Source: JBIKWM01 sp044356305 (GTDB lineage Bacteria; Bacteroidota; Bacteroidia; UBA10329). Taken from it: DNA of 64,000 nucleotides. Position numbers and translations under genes: made by a program. How positions within the stretch are numbered: the first letter of the stretch is position 1; the number at the start of each line of letters is the position of its first letter. Where the stretch lies: the NCBI GenBank assembly GCA_044356305.1, contig JBIKWM010000012.1:1-64000 (forward strand), given 5' to 3'. The notes under the pieces are model-generated. The model saw only the letters and a list, made by a program, of their open reading frames with translations, had not been told where the DNA came from and searched no databases. Shown one piece after another: positions 57,124 to 64,000 of the stretch.

Positions 57124-58329
57124 ATGACAAGGCGATTCACTGAACGTATCTGGAATTTTGAGATCACCTCTGCACGTGCCAGTAAAGTGACCTGGTTGCC
57201 CGTGGCGATCATACTTTTCATGTCGGTCTATGTGGTTACCGAGCTACTCTTTCTTTCCCCCAGCCCTGATTTTCTCACTTGGAGTGAATTCAAGGAATAT
57301 TTCGGTCATAATTCCCCTACGGAGGGAGCCTTGGCTGAATCAGGAAACATCTTCCCTTTCATATGGGCAGGGTTGCTTCTGTTCACATTCTGCACCCGCA
57401 TGTACGTTTCCATTTTCGGATACTTTGTTAGAAGCAAAGTGAAGGATACCGGTCTGTTCTATCGCAACATGCTGGTTTACACAAGTGCCGGCATCATGAG
57501 TATACTGCTATTGATACTTATGTTGCTGGCTGCAGGCCTGCTCTTTCGGGCCATGGGATTCAGTTTCAGCGATGGTTTTGCTTTTCTGCAAAAGGCTGAA
57601 CTACATCTGACGGAGAACATCAAGGATAATGTTCCTACGCTCCTTGTTGTGAAGTCAAAAGGACTGGCGCTGCTACTCGCGCTCACGGTCTATTCTCTCA
57701 CAGGATACTTCATCCATTGGCTTACGCATGTGTCGCGCTTTCTGTGGCATGTGGTTCATGCACCGCATCACCTGCCCGACTTTCTTCATCCCATCGGCAA
57801 TCCGTTGGCCTTCACATTCGATTTTTTTCTGCTGATACCCAAGGTGGTCTTAAGCGCAGTGCTCACTAAACTGGTCTACTCCGAACCACTGGTATTGGAG
57901 ATGGCCATTTTTGCCCTGCTCGGTTACAATCTGGAGATATTCAATCATGCCACTGTGCACTACGAGTTTGTGCGAAACAATCGGGTTCTTCATTTTCTGT
58001 CCCAGCTTTTTGGAGGCAACGGAGCCTATCACTATGTGCATCATTCTTCGGCCAAAGAGCACCAGATGGCCAACATGGGAGGAGGTGCATTCTTAATATG
58101 GGACAGGGTTTTCGGCACCTTCACCGAACCACCTGTTGTGCCCCCGGCCATAGGCTGGACAGATGACCCTGAAATTCATATGAATCCGTTCCGCGTGATT
58201 TTCGGGGGTCCCGCCCGGATACTATATGAGCTTCAGATGAACAAGGATTGGAGATCGCGCTTCCTTATACTGTTCGGCCCCATCAACTACCAGCCGAAGA
58301 TTACCATCGACTACATAAAAAAGCACTGA
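57124..58329 (+). CDS. Sterol desaturase/fatty acid hydroxylase family membrane protein
   Basis: A 401-residue membrane protein with about five hydrophobic helices and the His-box pattern of di-iron membrane hydroxylases: FIHWLTHVSRFLWHVVHAPHHLPDFLHP, NHATVHYEFVRNNRVLHFLS and AYHYVHHSSAKEHQMANMGG. It should hydroxylate or desaturate a lipid such as a fatty acid, carotenoid or sterol-like chain. The gene looks AT-richer than its neighbours and is bracketed by heptamer-repeat regions on both sides, hinting at acquisition or exchange. Confidence 0.82.
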   Translation: MTRRFTERIWNFEITSARASKVTWLPVAIILFMSVYVVTELLFLSPSPDFLTWSEFKEYFGHNSPTEGALAESGNIFPFIWAGLLLFTFCTRMYVSIFGYFVRSKVKDTGLFYRNMLVYTSAGIMSILLLILMLLAAGLLFRAMGFSFSDGFAFLQKAELHLTENIKDNVPTLLVVKSKGLALLLALTVYSLTGYFIHWLTHVSRFLWHVVHAPHHLPDFLHPIGNPLAFTFDFFLLIPKVVLSAVLTKLVYSEPLVLEMAIFALLGYNLEIFNHATVHYEFVRNNRVLHFLSQLFGGNGAYHYVHHSSAKEHQMANMGGGAFLIWDRVFGTFTEPPVVPPAIGWTDDPEIHMNPFRVIFGGPARILYELQMNKDWRSRFLILFGPINYQPKITIDYIKKH

Positions 58330-58630
58330 ATTCTGCTCTGCATCTCAAATCGCAGAAAGGGATGGCACATGCCGCAGACAAGATGCCGGTTCAGTGCTGC
58401 CCAATTCAGTTCCTTGCTTCAAATCCCTGCCCGCATTCAGGGTGACACGGCTGTTGACGGATGGCTGCGAGCCACAAGCCACAAAGCTGCGATCTCGGTC
58501 TATCGACTACGGTCTATCGACTATGGACCATGGACTATGGACCATGGACTATGGACTGTGGACTATCGACTATCGACTATCCGCTGCTCACAACCCCCCC
58601 GTTAGGGTTGCTTACTTTTGTTAGCCCGAT
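58330..58630. repeat. Intergenic repeat region B: REP-like piece plus CTATGGA/CTATCGA array
   Basis: A REP-related stretch (58422-58450, CCCTGCCCGCATTCAGGGTG) is followed by ACACGGCT, GCTGCGAGC, CCACAAGCCACAAAGC and then about 12 heptamers (58498-58582) alternating CTATGGA, CTATCGA and CCATGGA. The order matches region A. No gene is supported here. Confidence 0.8.
58613..58620 (+). promoter_or_regulatory. -7 box TACTTTTG of the T9SS-type protein gene
   Basis: Exact TAnnTTTG match, 10 bp before the ATG at 58631 and directly after the heptamer array. Confidence 0.55.
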
Positions 58631-59611
58631 ATGCCCCACACCATGAGCCGTTTTCTTCTGATTCCCTTGCTGCTGCTGCTCGCAGGCGTCAGCGCCAACG
58701 CACAGGATGGGTGCGATGACCTCACCATCGTTTCTGTTCGCTACAGCCCCTTCACCGATACCATCATCATCGTGGAGGTCACCAATGCGGGCAGTGAGCT
58801 GTTCAGCTACCCCGGTTTTGTCCTCATCAACGCCAATGGCGACACGCTGGCCAAGGAGACCGTCAATTATTTCGGCATTGCAGGACAGTCTGTGCACCAC
58901 CTCACTGTGCGCCCCGGGGTGGCCGGACCTCTCGACAACTTTGAAGGCACCTTGCAGCTCCATACCGGTTTCTATGATGCTTTGGCCTGCACCTGGCCCA
59001 TGGACCAATCGCTCTGCTTCAACGGGGAATGTGCGCAGCTGGTACTGGCCTTTGAGAACATGGGCGGGGCCCTCGTTGTGGGAGATTTTCATTGGACCCT
59101 CCAAGATGAACTGGGCGCTGAGGTGGCATCGGGCAACTTTACGATGACCCCCAACAGCCAGTTTATGAGCCAGTCGTTGTGCATGGCACCGGGCACCTAC
59201 CAGTATACGTTGGAGGCCCTGGGCGAACCATCGGGCGGGGGGCCTACCATGTCGGTCTATGCGGGCGAGGGGTTCAACCAGCCCGGCTTTTCACAATCTG
59301 CCAGCTGGGAAGGCATCAACACCATGGAAGTACCGTTCTTTATCCACTGCATGGTGGAATCGCCCAATGCCGTTGAAGCGGCAGACCACGGTCCCGGTGT
59401 GCGTGTGTACCGTCAAGGTGCGCATATCATCATTGCCCACACGTCCAACATCCATACCGTGGAACTGCTGAGTCTGGACGGGAGGTCTGTTGGCCGATGG
59501 TCTCCCCATGCCACCACCTTCAGTGTTCCTTCGGGCATGACGGCCGGTGTGTATGCCGTCCGCCTCGGCACCACTGGTGGCCACCAGGCCCTGCGGGTGG
59601 TCCTTCCCTGA
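58631..59611 (+). CDS. Secreted beta-rich protein with T9SS-type C-terminus
   Basis: A 326-residue exported protein with signal peptide MSRFLLIPLLLLLAGVSANAQ (the Met at 58643 is an alternative start). Two beta-sandwich-like segments (VRYSPFTDTIIIVEVTNAGS and LVLAFENMGGALVVGDFHWT) hold several Cys residues. The C-terminal ~75 residues (VRVYRQGAHIIIAHTSN, ELLSLDGRSVGRW, AGVYAVRLGTTGGHQALRVVLP) resemble a T9SS sorting domain. The rest is not recognised. It is bracketed by heptamer arrays B and C. Confidence 0.7.
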   Translation: MPHTMSRFLLIPLLLLLAGVSANAQDGCDDLTIVSVRYSPFTDTIIIVEVTNAGSELFSYPGFVLINANGDTLAKETVNYFGIAGQSVHHLTVRPGVAGPLDNFEGTLQLHTGFYDALACTWPMDQSLCFNGECAQLVLAFENMGGALVVGDFHWTLQDELGAEVASGNFTMTPNSQFMSQSLCMAPGTYQYTLEALGEPSGGGPTMSVYAGEGFNQPGFSQSASWEGINTMEVPFFIHCMVESPNAVEAADHGPGVRVYRQGAHIIIAHTSNIHTVELLSLDGRSVGRWSPHATTFSVPSGMTAGVYAVRLGTTGGHQALRVVLP

Positions 59612-59747
59612 TATCCTCATCACTCACAGTAATCGGCTCATCCCCTGTGGGAACTGCCGTGCCATTTCCCCAAGGCAGGCCCCGCACATCTCTGCGTGCT
59701 ATCTGCTTCCGACTTCAAAGCTTCGGAATTCGGAACCGATTCCCAGA

Positions 59748-59803
59748 TATGGACAGTGGACTATGGACTGTGGTCTATGGACTGTAGTCTATGGACTAGC
59801 CGC
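59748..59803. repeat. Heptamer array C (CTATGGA type)
   Basis: About eight degenerate copies of CTATGGA/CTGTGGT-type heptamers lie between the T9SS-type gene and the convergent DUF456 gene. Confidence 0.75.
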
Positions 59804-59817
59804 TGGTCACTGGCCGC

Positions 59818-60333
59818 TCAAAAGCCAATAAGCCCATGCACACGGTCCCACAGGATGGAGCCGCCCTTTACGCTGAACAGCACCAGCACCCCGATGCAGT
59901 AGCCGAGTTTGATCAGCGTGCCGGCCACAAAGCCCAGCAGAGCGCCCATGCCGCTTTTGAAGGCCGCGTCAAGGTCCTTGCCAGCCATCAGGTCACCGAT
60001 GATGGTGCCCGCCAGCGGCCCGATGATGATTCCGATGGGCGGAAGCACAAAAAGCCCCACCACAATGCCGATGGTGCCGCCTATCATGCCCTGACGTGTG
60101 GAGCCGAACTTCTTGGCCCCAAGGATGGGGATGTAATAGTCGAGCAGCGTTATGATGGCTATGAGCACACCTGTGAAGGTGAGGGTGAGCCAACCGATGT
60201 CAGCCCCCGGAATGAGCAGGAACACGAGCAGCGATGCCCAGCTGAGAATGGGGCCGGGCAAACCGGGCACCACACAGCCCAGAATGCCCAGGCCGTTGAG
60301 CAGAAATCCGATGATGATGAGGAGCCATTCCAT
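59818..60333 (-). CDS. DUF456 membrane protein
   Basis: A 171-residue protein with four to five hydrophobic helices: WLLIIIGFLLNGLGILGCVVPGLPGPILSW, GWLTLTFTGVLIAIITLLDYY, KFGSTRQGMIGGTIGIVVGLFVLPPIGIIIGPLAGTIIGDLMAG and FVAGTLIKLGYCIGVLVLF. This is the DUF456 layout, with glycine-zipper-like helices. Function is unknown. It is followed upstream by a PspC-type gene on the same strand, 140 bp away. Confidence 0.85.
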   Translation of the reverse strand: MEWLLIIIGFLLNGLGILGCVVPGLPGPILSWASLLVFLLIPGADIGWLTLTFTGVLIAIITLLDYYIPILGAKKFGSTRQGMIGGTIGIVVGLFVLPPIGIIIGPLAGTIIGDLMAGKDLDAAFKSGMGALLGFVAGTLIKLGYCIGVLVLFSVKGGSILWDRVHGLIGF

Positions 60334-60473
60334 GCGTCAGTCAATTTGGGAAAGGGAGCAACCGCGCGGTTCCGGGCCTGACAGCCGTGCCTGAATACCC
60401 AAGGCCCTGCACAATCAGCGGGCCAGGCGGGGGAGGGGAGTCAACGGGTCAGCAGCAGACAAGGGTATGCCAC

Positions 60474-60650
60474 TCACCCCTTGGGCATCACAATGGCCAT
60501 GACGATATAGGCCAGCAGCCCGGTACCGAAACCGAAGAATGCCACAACGAACCCGAGGCGGATAAGGGTGGCATCCACTTCGAGGTAGTCTCCGAGGCCC
60601 TCGCACACACCGAGGAACTTGCCTTCTTTGCGTATCAGTTTCTTCTTCAT
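60474..60650 (-). CDS. PspC-domain small membrane protein
   Basis: A 58-residue protein: MKKKLIRKEGKFLGVCEGLG, then DYLEVDATLIRLGFVVAFFG and a second hydrophobic stretch GLLAYIVMAIVMPKG. The GVCEGLGDYLEVDATLIRL motif defines PspC domains, which in proteobacteria sense envelope stress. Stand-alone copies are common in Bacteroidota. At 58 residues it falls below common length cut-offs. Confidence 0.88.
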   Translation of the reverse strand: MKKKLIRKEGKFLGVCEGLGDYLEVDATLIRLGFVVAFFGFGTGLLAYIVMAIVMPKG

Positions 60651-60735
60651 GGTCTTGATGAATGTGGGGTGAATCAGTGCTTCAGTACAGTAATGGCCAA
60701 ACGTTGCGCCCTTCTCTCAGGGTTAGGGGGTCAGA

Positions 60736-61140
60736 TCAGAAAGGCAGGTCGTCCACATCGCCACTGATGGGCTCGAGGCCAGGGTCGAATGCAGGGGCGG
60801 CCGGCCGTGGTGCCGAGGCCTGTGGGGCGCTCTGCTGTGCCGCAGGGGCTGCGGCAGGGGGTGCCATGGCGCCTTCGGCCTTGTCCACACGGTAGGCATT
60901 GAGGTTAACGAAGTACTTGCCGTTGTATTCGCGGCAACGTATGTCGAAGGTCACCTTGAGCATTTCGCCCTCATTGAAACGGTCAATGTATCCGGTGGCG
61001 TTCTTGGTCAGTTCAAACTGTACATCCTGTGGATATTGCTCCTGTGTGGTGATCACAAAGGGCCGTTTGCTGAACCCGCTCGGGAAATTCTGCGTCTCGC
61101 CCTTGATCTTCAGTACACCGGTCATCTCGTAGCTAGCCAT
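60736..61140 (-). CDS. DUF3127 protein with SSB-like acidic tip
   Basis: A 134-residue protein. MASYEMTGVLKIKGETQNFP, SGFSKRPFVITTQEQYPQDV and FDIRCREYNGKYFVNLNAYRVDK form a compact beta domain known as DUF3127, predicted to be OB-fold-like. A low-complexity Ala/Pro linker (~90-120) leads to the last residues GDVDDLPF. The domain-linker-DDLPF layout copies single-strand DNA-binding proteins, whose tip recruits repair and replication partners. Start MASYEMTGVL is preferred over an upstream extension. Confidence 0.82.
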   Translation of the reverse strand: MASYEMTGVLKIKGETQNFPSGFSKRPFVITTQEQYPQDVQFELTKNATGYIDRFNEGEMLKVTFDIRCREYNGKYFVNLNAYRVDKAEGAMAPPAAAPAAQQSAPQASAPRPAAPAFDPGLEPISGDVDDLPF

Positions 61141-61532
61141 GTCCTTCTTTCTTTTTAGTGCATGCAATTTTACATCGGGGCCGTTGAATAAGAACCTCAG
61201 GCAGCGCGATTCGTTTTGTGATTCCCCGTAGTCTTACCAGTAGCGCCTTTTCCTGTGATGGCGATGCAGGGCAGTTCGCTGGGCGGCCTTGGACATTTCC
61301 CGTTGCGAAACCGGGGTAAGGGAGCGTGCGCGGGCCTTAGGAAGCGTTCCGTAGAGTGAGGTCTTCCGAACGGCCCGGAACGCGCGGAAGCGACCGTCCC
61401 CGAGTTTCGCAGGGAAATGTCCACCAGCCTCATGTCGCCCTGAGCGGAGTCGAAGGGTTTTGATCCTGGAGTTTATCCCGCCCAGGCGGGATATCAAGAC
61501 AAAAGGATGAAGAGAGATAATCCCAAGCGACC
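61141..61532. repeat. 392-bp intergenic region with long inverted repeat and REP-like motifs
   Basis: GGACATTTCCC plus GCGAAAC at ~61288-61306 recurs in inverted, near-identical form at ~61403-61422, giving a possible ~135-nt hairpin with GC-rich interior. Next comes a dispersed motif GTCGCCCTGAGCGGAGTCGA (61435-61454) and a perfect hairpin TATCCCGCC-CA-GGCGGGATA (61474-61493). Open frames here are Arg-rich and repeat-derived, so no gene is called. Confidence 0.6.
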
Positions 61533-62003
61533 TCAGGAATAAATGGTACAATTGATTCGTTTTGCACCGACTTTTCCCGACCCATGCAGCTCCAGTAGCC
61601 GAGAGCAGGCCCTTTCAAAGTCCTGGAGGAACACCTCGGGGCACAGGTTGAGCTGTTCACCCTGTGCGGTAAGATGGCCATCGGGGCGGGAGGTGAGTGC
61701 GATGGCCCCGCTCGGCATACGCACATGGGCCAGGTGGTTACGCAGGCGCCCGTACAGGTCTATGCGGTCGTCCACCTCGCGGTAACGGGGCCCGAACAGC
61801 CTGCGCAGTGCCGACCTGAACCTGCGTTTCGACTGGTCGCGGGCCTTCAGAGGCTTGTCGTCAAGCAATGCACCGAGGCTCTCCATGCCCTGCACTATGC
61901 CGGTGAGCAGTAGGGTAGGGGCGTTCACCTTGGCCACCTCGCGCAGTTCGGCCAGCAGGTGCCGCTCCACATACGTGGGCACATCAATCAGCTCAGAGGC
62001 CAT
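61533..62003 (-). CDS. Small helical protein with HEPN-like R-x4-H motif
   Basis: A 156-residue, mostly helical protein starting MASELIDVPTYVERHLLAEL, with NAPTLLLTGIVQGMESLGALLDD and YREVDDRIDLYGRLRNHLAHVRMPSG, ending in QLNLCPEVFLQDFERACSRLLEL. RNHLAH fits the Rx4-6H ribonuclease motif of HEPN domains and sits at the end of a helix, as expected. It overlaps the preceding PIG-L deacetylase gene by 11 bp, so it is co-translated with it. No nucleotidyltransferase or antitoxin gene is adjacent, so a toxin role is not claimed. Confidence 0.6.
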   Translation of the reverse strand: MASELIDVPTYVERHLLAELREVAKVNAPTLLLTGIVQGMESLGALLDDKPLKARDQSKRRFRSALRRLFGPRYREVDDRIDLYGRLRNHLAHVRMPSGAIALTSRPDGHLTAQGEQLNLCPEVFLQDFERACSRLLELHGSGKVGAKRINCTIYS

Positions 62004-62706
62004 GTGCAAGGTCGGCCAGCGCAGGGCGGTGCTCCTCGCCATACAGTTCGAAGCACAGGGTACGGCCCACTTTCTCGGCCACTCCGCTCTGTGCAATGGT
62101 ATCCTGATAGCTGACATAGCAGGCCAGCGCCTCCTTCATCTTGGCCACATCGGCATCGGTCACCTCTATCAGGCAGTCGATGCGCTCAGGAGCGCTATGC
62201 CTTATGCGTATGCCCTGCGGGATAAAGACAGGCCCATCGCGGTCGGGTATGGTGTACATGGCCAGCCGCCTGGGGCACGGGCCGCCCGAGTCGCGCAGGT
62301 CGAGGTACACGCGCTTCACCACGGCATGGGTCACCAGATGGTCGTGGAAACCGCTGATGCCGTGTACCGGGTAGCTCACCACCACATCGGGCTCTACACG
62401 TTTGATGTGGTCTCTTACCACCGCCTCCAGCTTGCGCGGGTCCAGTTCGGCCAGTTCGCCATCGGGCAGGTCGAGCACCGTCATGGATGTTAGCCCTACG
62501 GCCTTTTCCACCGCCAGCATCTCGTTGTGGCGTACCTCAGCCATCTGGGTCTTGGTCAGGCCCAGTTTCTCGCGTTGGCGGGTGGCCTCGCCCTTGGTGA
62601 GCGTAAGAAGGTGCACCTCGTGGCCTTGCCGCAGTTGCATGCTCATGGCCGCCACCGGCCCGAACGACTCATCGTCCGGGTGTGGGAATATGTACAGGTA
62701 GCGCAC
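61993..62706 (-). CDS. PIG-L family N-acetylglucosaminyl deacetylase-like protein
   Basis: A 237-residue zinc deacetylase: YIFPHPDDESFGPVAAM holds the HPDDE zinc/catalytic motif, and HGISGFHDHLVTHAVVKRVY supplies the third zinc ligand. TKGEATRQREKLGLTKTQMAEVRHNEMLAVEKAV and LDLPDGELAELDP are family-typical. Substrates in this family include GlcNAc-lipids and bacillithiol or mycothiol precursors; here it is unknown. The start is GTG. It overlaps the HEPN-like gene by 11 bp, and its start lies 6 bp downstream of the lipoprotein gene stop. Confidence 0.88.
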   Translation of the reverse strand: MRYLYIFPHPDDESFGPVAAMSMQLRQGHEVHLLTLTKGEATRQREKLGLTKTQMAEVRHNEMLAVEKAVGLTSMTVLDLPDGELAELDPRKLEAVVRDHIKRVEPDVVVSYPVHGISGFHDHLVTHAVVKRVYLDLRDSGGPCPRRLAMYTIPDRDGPVFIPQGIRIRHSAPERIDCLIEVTDADVAKMKEALACYVSYQDTIAQSGVAEKVGRTLCFELYGEEHRPALADLAHGL

Positions 62707-62712
62707 CCGCGG

Positions 62713-63600
62713 TCAGTCAACCACGATCACCAGCACCTTCGAGTTTCTCCAGAAACCCTCGTGGTCGGTTATCACCAGGCCGTCCTTCTTCTTCTCGCCC
62801 TTCCACTCGTAGGTGCCTGCCGGGTGTGGCGATATCAGCTCGGCCTTTTTGCCGCCTATGGCTATGTTCTTCACCTCTTTGGTGTTGATCTTGGTGAGTT
62901 TGTTCAGGTCAACACTGCCGCTGAGTTTCTTGGCCCTTCCTATTCCTATGAAACCGCCTTCCTTCGTCATCACTCCCTTCTCTTTCAGCTCCTTGGCGGT
63001 GCCCACTATCCAATAGGCCGTGTGCATCTCATCGTCCTTGGCGGCTATCTCTTCCTCTTTCTTCACCACGGTCTCTTCCAGGCCTTCTTTCTCCAGTGCC
63101 AGCTTGTCAACATCGGCTATCAGCTCATCGATGTAGATCTTCGATTTGGCCAATTCATCCTTCAGTTTCACAATCTCTTCTTCCTTGGCACTCAGGTCCT
63201 TCTTCAACCGCTCCACCATCTTCACCAGTTGGGCGTTGTAGATGGATGAGTTCTTGAGGTCCTTCTCCATCTTGGCGATGATCAGCTTGTTCTGCTCCAT
63301 CTTGAGGTACAGCAGCTTGATATCGTCCATGATCTTCTCGTCCATCGACTGTGCGCCTTCATTGCCCGATGGCCTGTTGAGGGTCACGATCTTCTCCAGT
63401 TCCTTGATGCTGTCGAGGTTGTTCTGGATCTTGAGCATCGACCGAATGAACTGTTCTATGTCCTTATCCTTCTGATCTGCGGCATACAGCAGGTCCTGAT
63501 GCTCGCGTGTGGGCGGTTCTTTCTCTTCGCCTCCGCAGCCTACAAGGATGGTGGCAGCAGCGGCCATGGCAAGGGCGCTCTTGTGCAGGATGGTCTTCAT
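62713..63600 (-). CDS. Coiled-coil lipoprotein, hypothetical
   Basis: A 295-residue lipoprotein with lipobox Cys in TILVGCGG (~22). Residues ~40-190 form a long coiled coil (KKDLSAKEEEIVKLKDELAKSK, EKEGLEETVVKKEEEIAAKD), followed by a compact C-terminal domain (TAYWIVGTAKELKEKGVMTKEGG, FIGIGRAKKLSGSV, HPAGTYEWKGEKKKDGLVITDHEGFWRNSKVLVIVVD). The C-terminal module recurs in Bacteroidota coiled-coil lipoproteins, but I know no function. Start MKTILHKSALAM has a TACATTTG box 35 bp upstream. Confidence 0.75.
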   Translation of the reverse strand: MKTILHKSALAMAAAATILVGCGGEEKEPPTREHQDLLYAADQKDKDIEQFIRSMLKIQNNLDSIKELEKIVTLNRPSGNEGAQSMDEKIMDDIKLLYLKMEQNKLIIAKMEKDLKNSSIYNAQLVKMVERLKKDLSAKEEEIVKLKDELAKSKIYIDELIADVDKLALEKEGLEETVVKKEEEIAAKDDEMHTAYWIVGTAKELKEKGVMTKEGGFIGIGRAKKLSGSVDLNKLTKINTKEVKNIAIGGKKAELISPHPAGTYEWKGEKKKDGLVITDHEGFWRNSKVLVIVVD

Positions 63601-63635
63601 GGTATGTGGTTGGTGGAGTGTAAATTGGTCGCCCG

Positions 63636-63643
63636 CAAATGTA
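63636..63643 (-). promoter_or_regulatory. -7 box TACATTTG of the coiled-coil lipoprotein gene
   Basis: Exact TAnnTTTG match on the minus strand, 35 bp before the ATG at 63600. It likely drives lipoprotein, PIG-L and HEPN-like genes together. Confidence 0.55.
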
Positions 63644-63732
63644 TAGGGCCGTGGTACGCTTTTTTTAATGTCGGGACACTTCTGATCTTCCGACATCGAC
63701 TAAGCTGACGCAGTCTGCAATCACCGAACCTG

Positions 63733-64000
63733 ATGTTCAACACCAAACTCCTCATCACGCTCATCATATGCCCTGTGCTGGCATACGGTCAGGCCCAGCT
63801 CAGCACCGGCATAAGTATGCGAATGGCCGATGGCGGCACTTCCACCGAACGGGTGGCCATACGCCTGGCGCCATTCGACATACGGGGGCTGCACCGCGAG
63901 ATGGTGTTCAGTTCCATGTCCTTGGACGAGCGCAAGCGCACGGTACCGACCGTCATGCAGCAACATGCAGAAGAGGCACAGCAGAATCTATTGGAGGTGA
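63733..64000 (+). CDS. Partial secreted protein, probable S8 (subtilisin-like) peptidase N-terminus
   Basis: The first ~89 residues of a gene leaving the right edge. A signal peptide (MFNTKLLITLIICPVLAYGQ) is followed by RVAIRLAPFDIRGLHREMVF and SMSLDERKRTVPTVMQQHAE then EAQQNLLEV. The spacing D/E-R-R-x3-V-x9-A-x3-Q-x2-L resembles the N-terminal propeptide of Bacteroidota S8 serine peptidases, which are often T9SS cargo. The catalytic domain would be outside the window, so this is a tentative call. Confidence 0.45.
   Translation, partial: MFNTKLLITLIICPVLAYGQAQLSTGISMRMADGGTSTERVAIRLAPFDIRGLHREMVFSSMSLDERKRTVPTVMQQHAEEAQQNLLEV

Noticed and set aside
61197..61551. Two minus-strand open frames (78 and 106 codons)
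   Set aside because: They translate the long inverted repeat and the REP-like motif; Arg-rich low-complexity text with no domain signal.
1..64000. Possible prophage, integrative element or classical defence island
   Set aside because: No phage structural genes, relaxase, restriction enzymes or Cas proteins are present; the tyrosine recombinase at 49868 has the features of housekeeping XerD.

Overview
The window is a gene-dense chromosomal segment of a moderately GC-rich Bacteroidota bacterium (class Bacteroidia, probably an uncultured Flavobacteriales-like lineage). Supporting signs are several secreted proteins with a C-terminal type IX secretion (T9SS) sorting domain, the T9SS regulator PorX, the gliding-motility ATPase GldA, Bacteroidota-typical small families (DUF4295, DUF3127, DUF4199, SiaB/SiaC), a tmRNA tag ending in A-x-A-A, many TAnnTTTG-type -7 promoter boxes, and almost no Shine-Dalgarno sequences. 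The lineage is inferred from gene content only.

Layout. 1-9.4 kb: end of an M49-like lipoprotein gene, a zinc-ribbon membrane protein, a CBS protein, clpP-clpX, a small lipoprotein, a glutaryl-CoA dehydrogenase-like enzyme, a T9SS cargo, a DUF1295 membrane protein, gldA and ftsY. 9.5-14.4 kb: DUF4295-rpmG and rpmB, separated by an M1 peptidase gene, then DUF1801, a CCA-adding-type enzyme and a thioesterase. 14.5-20 kb: lipoprotein, ftsK, a lolA-like gene, a ZIP transporter and a methyltransferase. 20.2-23.4 kb: a siaB-siaC phospho-switch pair and a thioesterase/ketosynthase/ketosynthase-like trio. 23.4-32.7 kb: a SerB-SerA fusion, a PDZ-containing T9SS cargo, porX, a vanadium-haloperoxidase-like protein that lacks the usual histidines, a class III aminotransferase and a cysteine desulfurase. 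33-41 kb: glycosyltransferase, gpmA, udk, panE-like, SRPBCC, patatin and saccharopine dehydrogenase-like genes. 41.1-41.5 kb: tmRNA. 41.5-51.2 kb: ceramidase-like gene; a tightly overlapping operon DUF4199-GT2-GT4-tsaE-ald; tandem rhomboids with an EEP hydrolase; xerD divergent from aroQ.

51.2-64 kb is the most accessory part. It holds a heparinase-like T9SS protein with an AT-richer internal block, a 41-bp tandem repeat array, and a complete IS3-family element that has truncated the sorting domain of a neighbouring secreted EEP protein. Next come intergenic arrays built on heptanucleotide words (CTATGGA/CTATCGA) with embedded REP-like palindromes, bracketing a sterol-desaturase-like gene and a small T9SS-type protein. 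The end of the window carries DUF456, PspC, DUF3127, a HEPN-like protein overlapping a PIG-L deacetylase gene, a coiled-coil lipoprotein, and the start of a probable S8 peptidase.

The most unusual material is non-coding: the period-7 arrays, the REP-like family, the 41-bp array carrying one hairpin per unit, and a 17-bp palindrome (CTACGTGTTTCACGTAG type) in three gene-upstream regions. No CRISPR array, rRNA operon or prophage is visible, and no single new defence or biosynthetic system can be claimed with confidence. All calls come from reading sequence and motifs; no database search was run.
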